Shown here: positions 1-11,196 of the stretch, piece after piece
Position numbering within the stretch: the stretch's first letter is position 1
Layout: each line of letters begins with the position of its first letter
Source: Immersiella caudata
Taxonomy: Eukaryota > Ascomycota > Sordariomycetes > Sordariales > Lasiosphaeriaceae
Length of the DNA stretch: 64,000 nt
NCBI GenBank assembly: GCA_030512335.1
Contig: JAULSU010000006.1
Location: 1,302,001-1,366,000 of the forward strand
Direction of reading: 5' to 3'
Notes under the pieces: model-generated
Seen by the model: the letters and a program-made list of their open reading frames with translations, nothing else
Told to the model about the DNA's origin: nothing
Databases searched by the model: none
Translations under genes and position numbers: made by a program

Positions 1-1
1 T

Positions 2-1024
2 TTTCTGGAACGTGTAAGTATCTTAGTGTTTCTCCCCGAGACTCCTTGGCAGGGCGGCACCCCTTCTCGAACGCGGCTCACACCTTGTCAGGCGTTTCGG
101 TTCTACGATGTCATCGCCGCGCTGTCGAACGGCACCGCTCCGTTGTCCGCGGCACCCGCACCAGGGTGCCTCCAGCCCTTCCCGCCGCTCGGCGCCCATG
201 CCGCTTCGCCCCTGAGTAGCGTCGACACACTTCTCGGGATGTCAACAACGCTATGGCCGATCATTCACCGTCTATCCGATTTATTACCTCTGAAGCGTGA
301 GCTCGAGTTGGCGGTACGATTCAACGACGTGATGCCCAAGATCGCCGCGTTGCGAGCCGAATTCGAGTCCACTACAGCCGCCATCGAGACAGCACTTGCA
401 CAGTGGCAGCCGCACCTCCCGCCAAACTTCATACCAGATGGGGATGACCCGAATCCTGCCCGCCGAAACACCGGCAAGAGCCTAAACATCCCCGCCGGCG
501 ACACAGATCCCCCACCGTCTCCAATGAGCGCCCCTGAGCGCGCCCGCCTCCATAGCATACTACATAACGCCCTGGCGTATCGGCACTCGGCATTCGTTTA
601 CTTATACCGCACGTTATACTCCTATCCACGCTCACATCCCGCCGTACAAACCAACGCTCACATGGCCTTGGAGCACTGCGTTACTACAGTTGCTTACGCT
701 GGACCTATGGGCGCCCTGCTGTGGCCTCTCTTCGCGGCCGCGTGCGAGGCTGTTACCACAGAAGATCGCAGCCTGGCTGAGCGGGCCTTTAGTGCTATCA
801 GGAAGCGCCAAGGCATGATGAACATTGAGCGGTCATGGGAGATCGTGCAGGAGGTGTGGCGCCGGGCCGATTGGGCTGATGTCGTGGCGGGTCTGCCTGA
901 CGAGGGGAGAAGGAGGGGCTCCATGCAGTCCATGCACAGTGGAAACGGTGAACTGGAAGACGGTCAGATGGACCTTTGGCGACAAGTCAGTAAGGACCTG
1001 GGCTTCAACATTGTGTTTGGCTGA
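2..1024 (+). CDS. C-terminal part of a fungal-specific transcription factor (Fungal_trans_2 family), cut by the left window edge
   Basis: The frame is open from base 2 to a TGA at 1022-1024, so the true start and the probable N-terminal Zn2Cys6 cluster lie outside the window; a GTG at 26 is not a credible start. The visible ~340 residues match the C-terminal half of Fungal_trans_2 (PF11951) regulators: a DVIAALS helix near the start, an HSAFVYLYRTLYSYPRSHP block, a GPMGALLWPLFAAACEA block and the closing IERSWEIVQEVWRRADW segment, which is very typical of this family's C terminus. These proteins are nuclear regulators of metabolic genes. The specific target is not readable from this part. No intron is needed within the visible portion. 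Confidence 0.8.
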   Translation, partial: FLERVSILVFLPETPWQGGTPSRTRLTPCQAFRFYDVIAALSNGTAPLSAAPAPGCLQPFPPLGAHAASPLSSVDTLLGMSTTLWPIIHRLSDLLPLKRELELAVRFNDVMPKIAALRAEFESTTAAIETALAQWQPHLPPNFIPDGDDPNPARRNTGKSLNIPAGDTDPPPSPMSAPERARLHSILHNALAYRHSAFVYLYRTLYSYPRSHPAVQTNAHMALEHCVTTVAYAGPMGALLWPLFAAACEAVTTEDRSLAERAFSAIRKRQGMMNIERSWEIVQEVWRRADWADVVAGLPDEGRRRGSMQSMHSGNGELEDGQMDLWRQVSKDLGFNIVFG

Positions 1025-4000
1025 GCCAGAGCGCGAAAATGCGGACCAGGGTACTTCAATATGGCAAGCGAGGCAAGTCGCGCGCCAGCCACCAGTGGAT
1101 CGAAACTTTTCGACCGTCTAGTCGACAGCCCCGTCTCGCCATGCTATGGGAGCTAACAGCCGCTCGCAAACTGGAGGGGAACAATAGACCATACCCGAGG
1201 GAATATCCCAGTTGCCATTTCTTGGTAACGCATGGCTCTATCGAGTCCTATGAAACGCTACCGGGTTCTATCGCTCTGTCCACAGGCTATCGAGCGGAGG
1301 GTGCGGTTCTCAGCGCTTGATGGCAGGCAACAACTGCTTCGCCTTCTCCTCCCAGGGCACCCGATGAGAGGTTGTTCACCCGAGACGGGGCTGATCGGGC
1401 TTGAAGGATCTGAGCAAGGGGTCTGTGGCCTGGCTAAAACCTGTCACGAAGACGAGCCACCTTGGGCAGAGCTGACAGACGCCAGTGTCAGCAGGCCGAC
1501 ATCTAAGGCGAGACAGGGCGAGGCGAGGCGAACAACTGCATGTGGGGCACGCGGTACAAGCGTTGCGCTCATGGCGTGTAAGCCCAACGCACGCCGAAAC
1601 TGACAACATAGCCAAACACTGGTATTGGTGGAAGGAGAAAAGGGGGGGCCGCGCTTCGGCAGGCTAGCGAGCCGGGAGGCGGTGTGGCACAGGACGCGTC
1701 AAGCTGCCCTGAGTTTGGCGATGCTAGTGGTGGTGTGTATATGTCCAGCTCGAAATGTACATTATATTATATGTTGGCCTGTTCAGTCAATGAGTAGTTT
1801 CCAAGATGGTGGGAAAATGCGGATGTGTTTCACCCGCGCGTGAAAACAGGATGTGCCACCACGATCTTCCCACGTTCTCTCCCTTGTCCCACGTGGCTGG
1901 GCTGCGCCGAGGGGAGAGCGATCATCGCTCACACGCAGACAGAGGGGTAAGAGTTGGTTAGGTGGTGAAGGTCAGGCTGGTGAGGGGATGACCGTTGCAG
2001 CTACTAGCTGCTTTGGCGAGAAGAGGGAAAAAAATGTTTGGCAGCCGCGGCCGAGACGGCATCGAATGCCGTGCCTGCATATTCTTGTTTGCAGTAGAGT
2101 ACATACTAGCAGGGTAAGAAGTCCGCTAGCTCAGGGAAGCTATGGAGTGACTTTCGTATCCGGAGTTGGCCAAAGTCCCGACCAGGTCAGGGAAGGCCCA
2201 GACTCTCCCCCTCTGAGCAGTGGACTGCTCGACAACCGGCAGCCGGAGCAGATACAGTAAATGGTGACGAGGCAGATGGGGAGCGAGAGGGTGAAACTTT
2301 GCCATCCCATAAACGGTATCAGGTGGGTGGTGGGGGGTGGTGTCGATTGTTTTAGGCTATTATATCTGCCTTTCCTGAGGAGAGTGTTCCTGCCTGGAGC
2401 CTTCAGAAACGACATTGCGTGGACGGAGAATCTGATGGCGAGCCGACAGCTTCGTCTCTTGTTTCGGTACTGAGTGTAGACTTGGGGTTGGCAATATGAT
2501 ACGGGGACGGGAGCGCCACGGCGATGGAGGCGTTGAGGAGCGGGCGCAGGCGGCTCTTTGGTTCCACTTCCCCGACCCCCCAGCCCTGTGCTGGCCGGTA
2601 TCATTCAATTGTCGAGGTGAAACGGGTGGTGTAATTGGCTGGGCGGTATGGGTTGCAGGTCTTCCTTGGGGTGACGCTGCTGCTGAAGTTATGTAGCAAG
2701 CTGGATTAGGAAGATTCGTCGAAGGGGGGAGTGCACGGCATGGCCACCGCGGTGAGCCTACAGGGCATTAGGGTGATTGGATGGGCTCGTCTACTCGGCG
2801 ACGTGCGGTCGGTTCGGTCGGCTGCCGCATTCGCCGCCCGCATCGCTTCCTTACGACCCTACCTACCTCGTTAGCTCGCTTTGCGTCATATCCCGTCTGC
2901 GCGGGGTCGGGGGAGCGTGGTCGCGCGTCTGAGAAGAAAAGAAAGAGGAGCGAAGGATGTGTGGTTGAATGCAAGCCGGTTGCAGCACTCTGGGCTGATA
3001 TCGATGCCGCGGCGCCGTCCTCCCTCTCTGCATCGCCCTCTGCTTATCAGCGCAGGTGTTCTCGGGGCACCGACGGACGTGATCAATACCAAATGAGCGA
3101 GGTAGTAGCTAGCTTGACCTTGCTTGTGCAAGGGTTGCCATCCATTCCGCTCGTGGGGTGACGGCTGGCAAAGACATAGAACCCCCTCGCCGTGTAGATT
3201 GAAGGACGAGATAAGGTGTATCCCGGGTCGTTTGTGTGCTGTCGCGCTGCGGAGCGACCCTCGAGCCTTTCAACTCGCAGAGACGGGAGGGTTGAGAAGG
3301 AGAGTGGGGGAATGTGGGAGGTGTTCCTTCCTTCTGCGGAGCCCGTTGACCAACCAGCGTCGTCGGAATTCTGAGCGGTTCACCCCCATTTCAGTTGCAC
3401 ATGAAAAACCCGGGGTCTCCAGATTTTCGACATGCTCGCTCTGGGGTCGTCGGCATGGCCAGACCCGAGGTCGAGAAACCAGGAGCCGCTAACCAGGCAG
3501 GGTAGGGGAAACGGCCTGCATCGAGATGGTCGACCAAGAGACTCGCAACGGTCGTCACCCCATCTGCAGGTTCATTTACCAGCTGGCGGTGTTCTGCCCC
3601 GTCCACAACGGTGATTTCCAATATTAATCCAGGGGGCGGTCATACCTGATCCGGAGATGCAATGGATGCTACGAAGGGGGCTACCCAGGACGCGAAAGTT
3701 GGCAGCCCGCATGCCCACCTGGTGTGCCGACCAGCGGTGACCTGACATGGCACGCGCGCTTCGCGGGGAAAGCTGGGGTGGTGGTTGTTGGAGAAGCCAG
3801 GCGTGCCGGCCCGGAAGGTCTCAAGAGCCTCTCTGCCATCGGATGGCGCATCGGCACGGGGCGAGCATCACGAAAATTCGCGCCAGACGAGGCCTGGCCT
3901 GACCAGACGTGCAGCGACGGATGCCCTATGGCTTTGGGTCTCGGGGACGCAGCGTATGGGATGCATCGTCGTCTGCCCGCTGCGCGCCGCCGCAGCCGGA

Positions 4001-5165
4001 CGTGCTCGCTCGTGCAGAGAAGTGAGAGGTGAGAGATGATGGCCGGTCCCCTCTCTCCGGTCCTCTCCCCAATCAGCGCGCGCCAGTGCTTGGGATATTG
4101 CCGTGCCTCTCTAGACTGGCCAACCCTGATGCCGCAAGCCAACAGCCGGCGACGCAGCTCTTTCTGACACAGGTCTGGGGGGGGGGGGTTAAAGGGGTTT
4201 TGAACACAGCGATCAGAGATGGAGCTAGGGCCTGGGCGAGCCGATAGGAAGGCGCGACTTCCCCTCTCCCTTCCCCAATTATTGCTGCCCCGTTAATTGT
4301 TCTTCTTGGGCTTCTGTCGTACCACCTCCCGCTCGCTTTCGCTGTTAGGTTCCCTTCCCACGCCCGCCATCGTGAGGCATCACGGCTTGCGGCGTCTGGC
4401 TCGCAATCGCTCAGACGTTGCTGCCGGCACGTCGTGGTCGGCCTGCTCTCATCTCCTCGCCTTGCATTGGGGCTCTCTCCCCCCCCATCCCCATCCCTCT
4501 GTCCTCCCACCCTCCTCTCTCTCTTCCTCTCCAGCTCACTCTCTCGGTTTCTACACCCATCTTGCCCGCACTCTCTTCTCCGCAGATCGCCACTCTTCAG
4601 ACAAAACTACCCGCCCCAACTCCTGCCGCTTTTTTTGCCATCATCCTCGTTTAATCTCCCGGTGCACAACAGGCCCTCTTCTGCAACGACTCCTCCCTTG
4701 CACCCAAACAGCTTGGAGCTGGGAGCTCAATCATCCAACCGGGGAGCCCACCAATCCTCTTTAGCGGGTTCTGCGTGCCTGTCTGAGGTGGCCGCCCCAA
4801 ATCGTCGTCGCTGACCGGATCTGCCCTATCCTTCACCTTCGCCCGGAACTGAGAAAAAAAAAATGTCTTCCCCCAAAGCTCGTCGCCTGTCATACGCATT
4901 ATGACCCTGCTGTCGCGCGACTGTTGATCGCCACAGGCCAGTCCCTTTTACGGTCCCCAAGGCCGCGCCAAGCACGAAACTGAAAGAGACGCGACACCCC
5001 GCCCTCTTGCGCACCATTCTCACCGACTGCTGTTTTTGTCGACCCAAGGAGTAACCACCCCGCGATCGAAGCTCCCCGGAGCCGGAGCCGGAGCAGAGGC
5101 TCAGAGTCGCAACACCCTTTCTTCACGGCAAGCCATCATGGGTTTGCTATAAAAGTGCATTCACC
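1025..5165. other. Long gene-poor stretch with pyrimidine-rich leader
   Basis: About 4.1 kb between two regulator genes. Open frames here are short, overlap on both strands and show no recognisable family. From roughly 4440 to 4700 the + strand is strongly C/T-rich, as in long 5' leaders of fungal regulatory genes, and several ATGs precede the downstream gene, so part of this stretch is probably its transcribed leader, perhaps with leader introns. A short G run lies near 4180. Nothing else was identified. Confidence 0.5.
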
Positions 5166-8100
5166 ATGACTACCCTGACCAATGGAGCTCTCCCGCCGCC
5201 CAAGCAAATCCGCTTTGTCAACAACCAGGGCCAACCCCCTTCGAAGCGGCGGAGGATAAATGCAGCGTATGTGTTTTTCATTCGCAGTGTTCTCTGGCGC
5301 TCTGTGGCGCTCTGTGTACTCTTTTCCATCTCTTATGATTCCATCACCGAACCTGTTGGTGGGGGTGCGGGGATGTTGCGCTTCTGGCGGGAATCAATCT
5401 AAATTATCGGCAGATGCTTAACTTGCCGCAAACGAAAGACGCGTTGCGCCGGCGAGAAACCGATCTGTTCAACATGCGCGAAGAACGGACACGACTGCCT
5501 CGGCTATAACGACCTGTTGGAGAAGAAGAAGGACGCCGTCAATGGAGCCACGTCGAAGGGCAAGTACGAGACAGCGGACTTCAGCAACGAGAGCGAGTTT
5601 CTAGACGAGGAGGACGAGGATGAGCGGCGCCACTGGAAGAGCAAATCGGTGGGACGGACTGCTGGTTTTGCTGGGAGGGATGAGACATCGCAGGGCGATT
5701 CGGCGTCGAGCGTGACACCTCCGTTGGGCCAGCCACCCCAACGGACCAACGAATGGGACCAGGAGGACAAGGCGCGGAAGAGATCGACCACCTATGGACG
5801 CACCTCGTCGTATTCGGAGGACGGGCGGAGTTCGAACAACCGGTCCCCAGTGCAGCACCGCATGGAAAGTCATCGCATGCCCTACTTCAGGTATTTCGGG
5901 CCTACAGCGATTGTTCCCGGCTTCAAGCAGATGGTGGTCAACGTCTCGGTAACCCGTGACCGGCGCCGGAGCCGGGGAAACTCCTTCTCGACCACATCGC
6001 CCGGTTCCCTGTTCGCCTATGGCATTCCGCACAGCCGACTGTCTCACCCGGAAACCATCCTCGAGACCCTCGAGGACCTCCCGGTATACGACGTGAACGA
6101 CTCTTCCCCCACGCACCCCTTGATCATCACGCTCATCAAAACCTTTTTCCTCCACCTTGGCTGCAACTTCCCCTTCTTGCGGGAGGAGAGATGCCTCCGC
6201 ATGGTCAAGGAAAAACGGGCGGAGCCCATACTGGTTGATTCCATGTGTGCCCTGGCGGCCCGTTTCTCGGATCTGCCCATATTTACCAATGAACACGACG
6301 GAAGAGTCACCCGGTCTGAATATGGTCACATTTTCGCCCAGCGAGCAAAGGCTGCGACGGTGGATACTTTTCCCTGTCCGTCGGTCCCTGCCGTGCAGGC
6401 TTGCCTTTTGATGGCGTACGAAGGATTCGGCGAAAACCAAGACAGCGCGCTGTGGATGTATCTTGGCCTTGCCATCAGGATGGCCATCGACCTCGGTCTC
6501 CAGAAGAACGTTGGGATCAAATACCAGGGTGAGCGTGACCCCTGGTACACGAGGATATGGACTCGCAAGGGCAGCAATGATGTGGACTCGGCCGATGACA
6601 ATCAGAACGACGAGACAACTTTGAGCGAGGAGGAGCAGAAAGAAGTAGAACAAGAGCGGACTGATACTTTCTGGGCCGTATTCGTCTTGGATCGGCTCAT
6701 TTCGTCGGGGACAGGCAGGCCAGTGACTTTTAGAGACGACGACTACGAGCTGCCGCTCCCATCGCCAGCCAAGGATCCAGTCACGGGGTTGGCCGATCCG
6801 CTCCCCGCCTTCACCGAGATTATTCATCTTTATGGACGAGTCTCCGATGTCCTGAACAACATCCGGGATGCTAGTGACCTGACCGAGGAGAAGATGGCCA
6901 AGCTCGCTCAGATGGAGAGCGACCTGACGCAGATCTACCAGAAGCAGGATGAAAACCTCCACTTCAACGCCGTCAACTTCCGAGAATACGTACAGGCAGG
7001 CCAGGGCACCACCTTCATTCTCTTCCATTTCTGGTTCCACGCTATCATCGTCATCCTCCACCAGCCTACTCTCCTCGCCCCGTTTGAGAGCTTCCCCCTC
7101 ACAAAACTAGCAGCGAATAGCCGGGAGCTGTCCATGTCAAGCGCCAAGACAATCGCTGATATCCTTGCCTTTGCGGAGCTGATCGACCCAAAGAGTTTCA
7201 TCGGCAACCCGTTTACATCGCAGCCCATGTACATTGCGGCGTGCGCATTTTTGCTGCAGTCGGGAGCCAGCAACAACCCTGAGGAACCACACTCGAGAGA
7301 GACAACGCCCACAGACAACAAAGCCGAGCTTCACAGGGTCTTGGGGGTCAAACAGCCATCGGCCGGCGATGGCGGGGCAAAGCACACGCTTCTCGCCACC
7401 GCTGCCGCTCGAAACTACTCGCGTTGCTACGAGTCCCTGAAGCAGTTGCAGCAATATTGGGGCGGGGTCGGGTACATTCTCACTGCCCTGGATCAGAAGA
7501 AGAAGGGCATCCGGGACTGTGAGACGTTTACGAACGAAGAGTACGAGAGCGCCATGCTTCCTCGGCGCGGATCGCTCAACCGCCTCGCTCGCTTTGACAA
7601 CCCCGCGTCACCAAATGTGCCTCCCATTGCCTGGTCCCTTACCGGTACTACCAACTCTCCGAACTCGAACTTGACACTGTTGTACCAAAACAGTCACGCT
7701 GTCACACCCGGACCACATCATCCTCAAGCCCAGCCTCCACCGTCTCATGCCGCTTCTCATTCCCATTCAGTCCCGGTATCAGCCCCAACGCCCCCAGGGA
7801 ATATGATATATGACCCCATACGGCAATCCGATACCTCCGCCATGTTTCCTCCCGCCTATCCTCAACCCAACGTCTCGGCTGTGCGCCACCAAGCCCATCC
7901 TTCCAAAGCAAGCCGCTTGTCGATGTCATCAGAGAGGTTAAGCATCAAGTACGAGGCGGCATCGCCCGATGATGTGGAGTCCAACAACTCGGCGCACGAG
8001 AAGCCTAGTTACATGTTCGGGGTCATGTCACAATCTGGCCATGGCCCCCCGCCCCAGCAGTCGCCCTATAACCAGGCCTCACAGCATCATTCGAACTCCG

Positions 8101-8513
8101 ACACGTCTGCCGTCCACAGCGGCTCGCCTGCAAGCGTATTCACTGATTCGAGCATGGGCCAGCACCACTCCTCACACTACCACAATCACCAGGGCCACAG
8201 CAATCATCACAACCGCAACCATAACCACGCTCACAATCAGAACCACAACCATACCAATGGTATGAATTCCACCAATGCAGATAATTACGAAGCCGACTTT
8301 GCCCAGAGCGGGCTGGTATCTGGCTCGTACTCGTACGTCAGTGGGAACCCCCTAAACGAGATCATCACCTTCGACAGCCAAGAGATCAACATTGACGCGC
8401 TGAACTCGCTGGGGCTTCCCAACGAGATGATGCCACCGTGGTTGGAAATCTTGCAGCCGGATATGCTGGGGCTGTTTGAGAGCGGGACAAACCATAGCCA
8501 TCACATGGGATGA
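5166..8513 (+). CDS. Zn2Cys6 transcription factor with Fungal_trans domain and His-rich tail
   Basis: Two exons: 5166-5266 and 5414-8513, with a 147 bp GTATGT...CAG intron. Splicing gives 1,066 residues. The intron splits an alanine codon just before the zinc cluster. After joining, a perfect C-x2-C-x6-C-x6-C-x2-C-x6-C cluster (ACLTCRKRKTRC...CLGY) follows a basic SKRRR segment at residues ~26-65, so it should bind DNA in the nucleus. The middle region (roughly residues 210-600) holds a Fungal_trans domain with helices such as HPLIITLIKTFFLHLGCNFPFL and YLGLAIRMAIDLGLQ. The C-terminal third is low complexity, with a striking His/Asn run around 8160-8265. The target pathway is not assigned. 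The TATAAAA at ~5149 is too close to the ATG to be the promoter. Confidence 0.88.
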
Positions 8514-9212
8514 CCAACTGATCTTCGGTTCTCACGACTGATGATGATTCTCTGGACTGTTACGATGAAATGACCCCTGTGATTTTCAAGCAGGCGAGTA
8601 GCTGTTTGTGTGCTTTTTTGCTTCGCTGTCAGCCCTCAAGTCAATTCAAGGCTGGTCAGGTTTATCCCACCAGGCTGACAGCTGGGTATGACGGCTGGTT
8701 TATGATGCTCATTTGGCCTAGACTCAGACATGGGTGGCACAGCTGGCTTCGGTATGATCTGTTCCACTTCTTTGGCTCGCCTTTTTTTTTTGGGCTACAT
8801 GCGGGCGCTGGTATTGTTTTTTTTCTTCTGCTCGCGAGAGTAGGGAGGCATGTTTCCGGGTTTTGGAATACAAGAGGAATTGCAAAGGCGGCCGTTTTCT
8901 TCACACCCGGTTCCTGGAGTTGCGGTGTTTCCCGGCAGGAGCAGGAAGGACAAGTCGGGGGTTACGGATCTATTTTATTATTCGACGTCAGGTGGACCTG
9001 GAAAGGATCGAATGGATCGGGGCGCGGCATTGTTGCGAGCATGAAAGGAGCATGGAAACTGGGAATGACAACATTGGGGTTGAGGGCCATCTGTCTGGAC
9101 GCGCGGTATACCCAAACAGGAATCGAGGGAGACAAAAACTAGGTACTGGAGGCAGAATGGCTTCATTATTGAAGAAACGTGGACGGGTTTTGGTCATGGG
9201 TACTATATCCAG

Positions 9213-9280
9213 CATTATCACTATTATTATTATTATCCCTATTACTTTTATTGTTAGTATCAATATCCCTATTATTCTAG
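9213..9280. repeat. ATT/TTA-type simple repeat
   Basis: An AT-rich microsatellite-like stretch with interrupted ATT units and two copies of a TATCCCTATTA motif. Confidence 0.6.
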
Positions 9281-9590
9281 GAGCTGCTTTGCTTGTCGAG
9301 AAGAAGCTAGACTGAAAACGAGAACTTGAGGTCGTTGATCTTTGCAAATCCGAATTGCCTCTGATTTTGGGAATGAAATGACTTGGCAAAGGGAGCACAT
9401 GAGGTCCAGGGATTCTCTCCTTTGACTGTTCTCATATCCACATCGACGAGAACCTTGAGGGCCATCCCAATTGACAGGGATGCCTTTATCGATAACGTTG
9501 GCGGACCCGCCTGTCAATGGACGGCGGGACGGGATGGCGGGGTGTCATGGTCCGGCCCCGACATCGCTCGTCATTTTTTCTCCACGGCTG

Positions 9591-9596
9591 TGACTC
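9591..9596 (+). promoter_or_regulatory. Candidate CPC1/Gcn4 binding site upstream of arg8
   Basis: TGACTC lies 140 bp before the arg8 ATG. Cross-pathway control (CPC1/CpcA, the Gcn4 homologue) acts on amino-acid biosynthesis genes through TGA(C/G)TCA. The seventh base here is T, so the match is six of seven. The assignment rests on motif plus gene function. Confidence 0.35.
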
Positions 9597-9735
9597 TTGC
9601 GGCGGCACGTCGCAACCTTTGAAGTATTTCCCGCGCCGCCCCTTTTCGAGCCACGGCCCCTCCCCGCGAAGTTTTCGAAGGAACCAAAGTTCAATTGATC
9701 GGTTGCACCCGCCGGTTCAACCTTAAACGCATCCG

Positions 9736-11196
9736 ATGGCCTTCCGAGCGTCTCTGCGGCTCGCCGCTAAGCCTGCGTGCACCGCCCGCTTCTACTCGCA
9801 GGCCGCTGCCGTGCCGACATCGACCTTGGGCGGCGCCGTCAGCAATACCGCGCAAATCAAAAGGGATGCCAGCCTGCCCAACGCCGACCCGAGCGCGGAC
9901 TCGGCCAGCGCCGCACTCGTCCGCGAGCATGCTCCATACATGGTCGCCACTTACTCGCGCCCGCCGCCCGTCTTTATAAGGGGCGAGGGCTCCTATCTGT
10001 GGGACATTGAGAATCGCAAATATCTCGACCTCACCGCCGGAATTGCCGTCAACTCGTTGGGGCACTGCGAGCCGGGCGTCTCTAAGTTGATGGCGGAGCA
10101 GGTGAGTCACAGACGCACACCGCAATGTCTATTTGGGGAGAGTCTAACCATTTCTGTGACCATCCAGGCCAAGACCCTCGTCCACGCTTCCAACCTTTAC
10201 TACAACCCCTGGACTGGGGCCCTCTCGAAGCTGCTGGTCGAGAAGACGCTGGAGTCGGGTGCCATGCACGATGCCACCGCCGTCTTTGTCTGCAACTCGG
10301 GCTCCGAGGCCAACGAAGCCGGCATCAAGTTCGCCCGAAAGGTTGGCAAGGTGCTGGATCCCTCAGGTGCGAAGGTAGAGATTGTCTCTTTCCGCAACGC
10401 CTTCCACGGCCGCACCATGGGTTCGCTCTCGGCTACTCCCAACCCCAAATACCAGGCTCCGTTCGCGCCCATGGTCCCCGGCTTCCGCGTAGGCGACTAC
10501 AACGACATCGCAGCCATCCCCGAGCTCGTTACCGAAAAGACCTGCAGCGTCATCGTCGAGCCCATCCAGGGTGAAGGCGGCGTCCAAGTTGCCTCGGACG
10601 AGTTCCTCATCGCCCTCGCCAAGCGCTGCCGCGAAGTCGGCGCCCTCCTCCACTACGACGAGATCCAGTGCGGTCTTGGCCGCACCGGCGAGCTCTGGGC
10701 CCACGGCCGTCTCCCCAAGGAGGCCCACCCCGACATTCTCACCACGGCTAAAGCCCTCGGAAACGGTTTCCCCATTGGTGCTACCATCGTCAATGCCAAC
10801 GTCGCGGAGAAGATCAAGATCGGCGACCACGGCACGACCTTTGGCGGAAACCCACTTGCCTGCCGTCTGGCGCATTACATCGTCTCACGCCTGTCGGAGC
10901 CTGCCCTTCTCGAGGACGTCCATGCCAAGAGCGAAACTTTCATCCGCGGCTTTGAGGACTTGAGGGCCAAGTACCCCGAGCTGATCAAGGAAGTCCGCGG
11001 CCGAGGCTTGATCCTCGGCCTACAGCTCACCGAGGACCCGACACCCATCGTTACGGCCGCCCGGGAGAGGGGCATGCTGGTTATTACAGCTGGCACGAAC
11101 ACTCTACGATTCGTTCCGAGCTTGACAATCTCGAAGGCAGAGATTGGGGAGGGGTTGAAGATTCTGGAGGAGGCGATTGTAGCGACGAGGAGCTAA
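9736..11196 (+). CDS. arg8: Acetylornithine aminotransferase, mitochondrial
   Basis: Class-III PLP aminotransferase that makes N-acetylornithine from N-acetylglutamate semialdehyde in the arginine pathway, in the mitochondrial matrix. The N terminus (MAFRASLRLAAKPACTARFYSQ) is rich in Arg/Ala/Ser without acids, a matrix-targeting presequence. Family blocks are in order: SYLWDIENRKYLDLTAGIAV, NSGSEANEAGIKFARK, FHGRTMGSLSAT, HYDEIQCGLGRTG and TTAKALGNGFPIGA with the PLP-binding lysine. A 66-base GTGAGT...CAG intron with CTAAC branch at 10102-10167 is in frame and has no stop, so the open frame reads through as 486 residues. Removing it restores the uninterrupted MAEQ-AKTLVHASNLYYN block and gives 464 residues. 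A CPC1-like site precedes it. Confidence 0.95.
   Translation: MAFRASLRLAAKPACTARFYSQAAAVPTSTLGGAVSNTAQIKRDASLPNADPSADSASAALVREHAPYMVATYSRPPPVFIRGEGSYLWDIENRKYLDLTAGIAVNSLGHCEPGVSKLMAEQVSHRRTPQCLFGESLTISVTIQAKTLVHASNLYYNPWTGALSKLLVEKTLESGAMHDATAVFVCNSGSEANEAGIKFARKVGKVLDPSGAKVEIVSFRNAFHGRTMGSLSATPNPKYQAPFAPMVPGFRVGDYNDIAAIPELVTEKTCSVIVEPIQGEGGVQVASDEFLIALAKRCREVGALLHYDEIQCGLGRTGELWAHGRLPKEAHPDILTTAKALGNGFPIGATIVNANVAEKIKIGDHGTTFGGNPLACRLAHYIVSRLSEPALLEDVHAKSETFIRGFEDLRAKYPELIKEVRGRGLILGLQLTEDPTPIVTAARERGMLVITAGTNTLRFVPSLTISKAEIGEGLKILEEAIVATRS

Larger units (their letters stand above)
8514..9735. other. Intergenic: regulator 3' region and arg8 promoter
   Basis: No credible gene. It contains T-rich tracts typical of 3' ends (for example around 8786-8825), an ATT-type simple repeat at about 9213-9280 and, near the right end, a CPC1-like site. 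Short open frames here look random. Confidence 0.5.

Noticed and set aside
5149..5155. TATAAAA just upstream of the Zn2Cys6 regulator ATG
   Set aside because: Only about ten bases from the start codon, too close to act as a TATA box for this gene.
5601..7061. 486-residue open frame antisense to the Zn2Cys6 regulator
   Set aside because: It is the shadow of a real, conserved coding exon in high-GC DNA. It has no family match of its own.
8570..9142. 190-residue + frame downstream of the Zn2Cys6 regulator
   Set aside because: Low-complexity Trp/Gly/Phe-rich translation of a 3' region. No domain, and overlapping frames on both strands.
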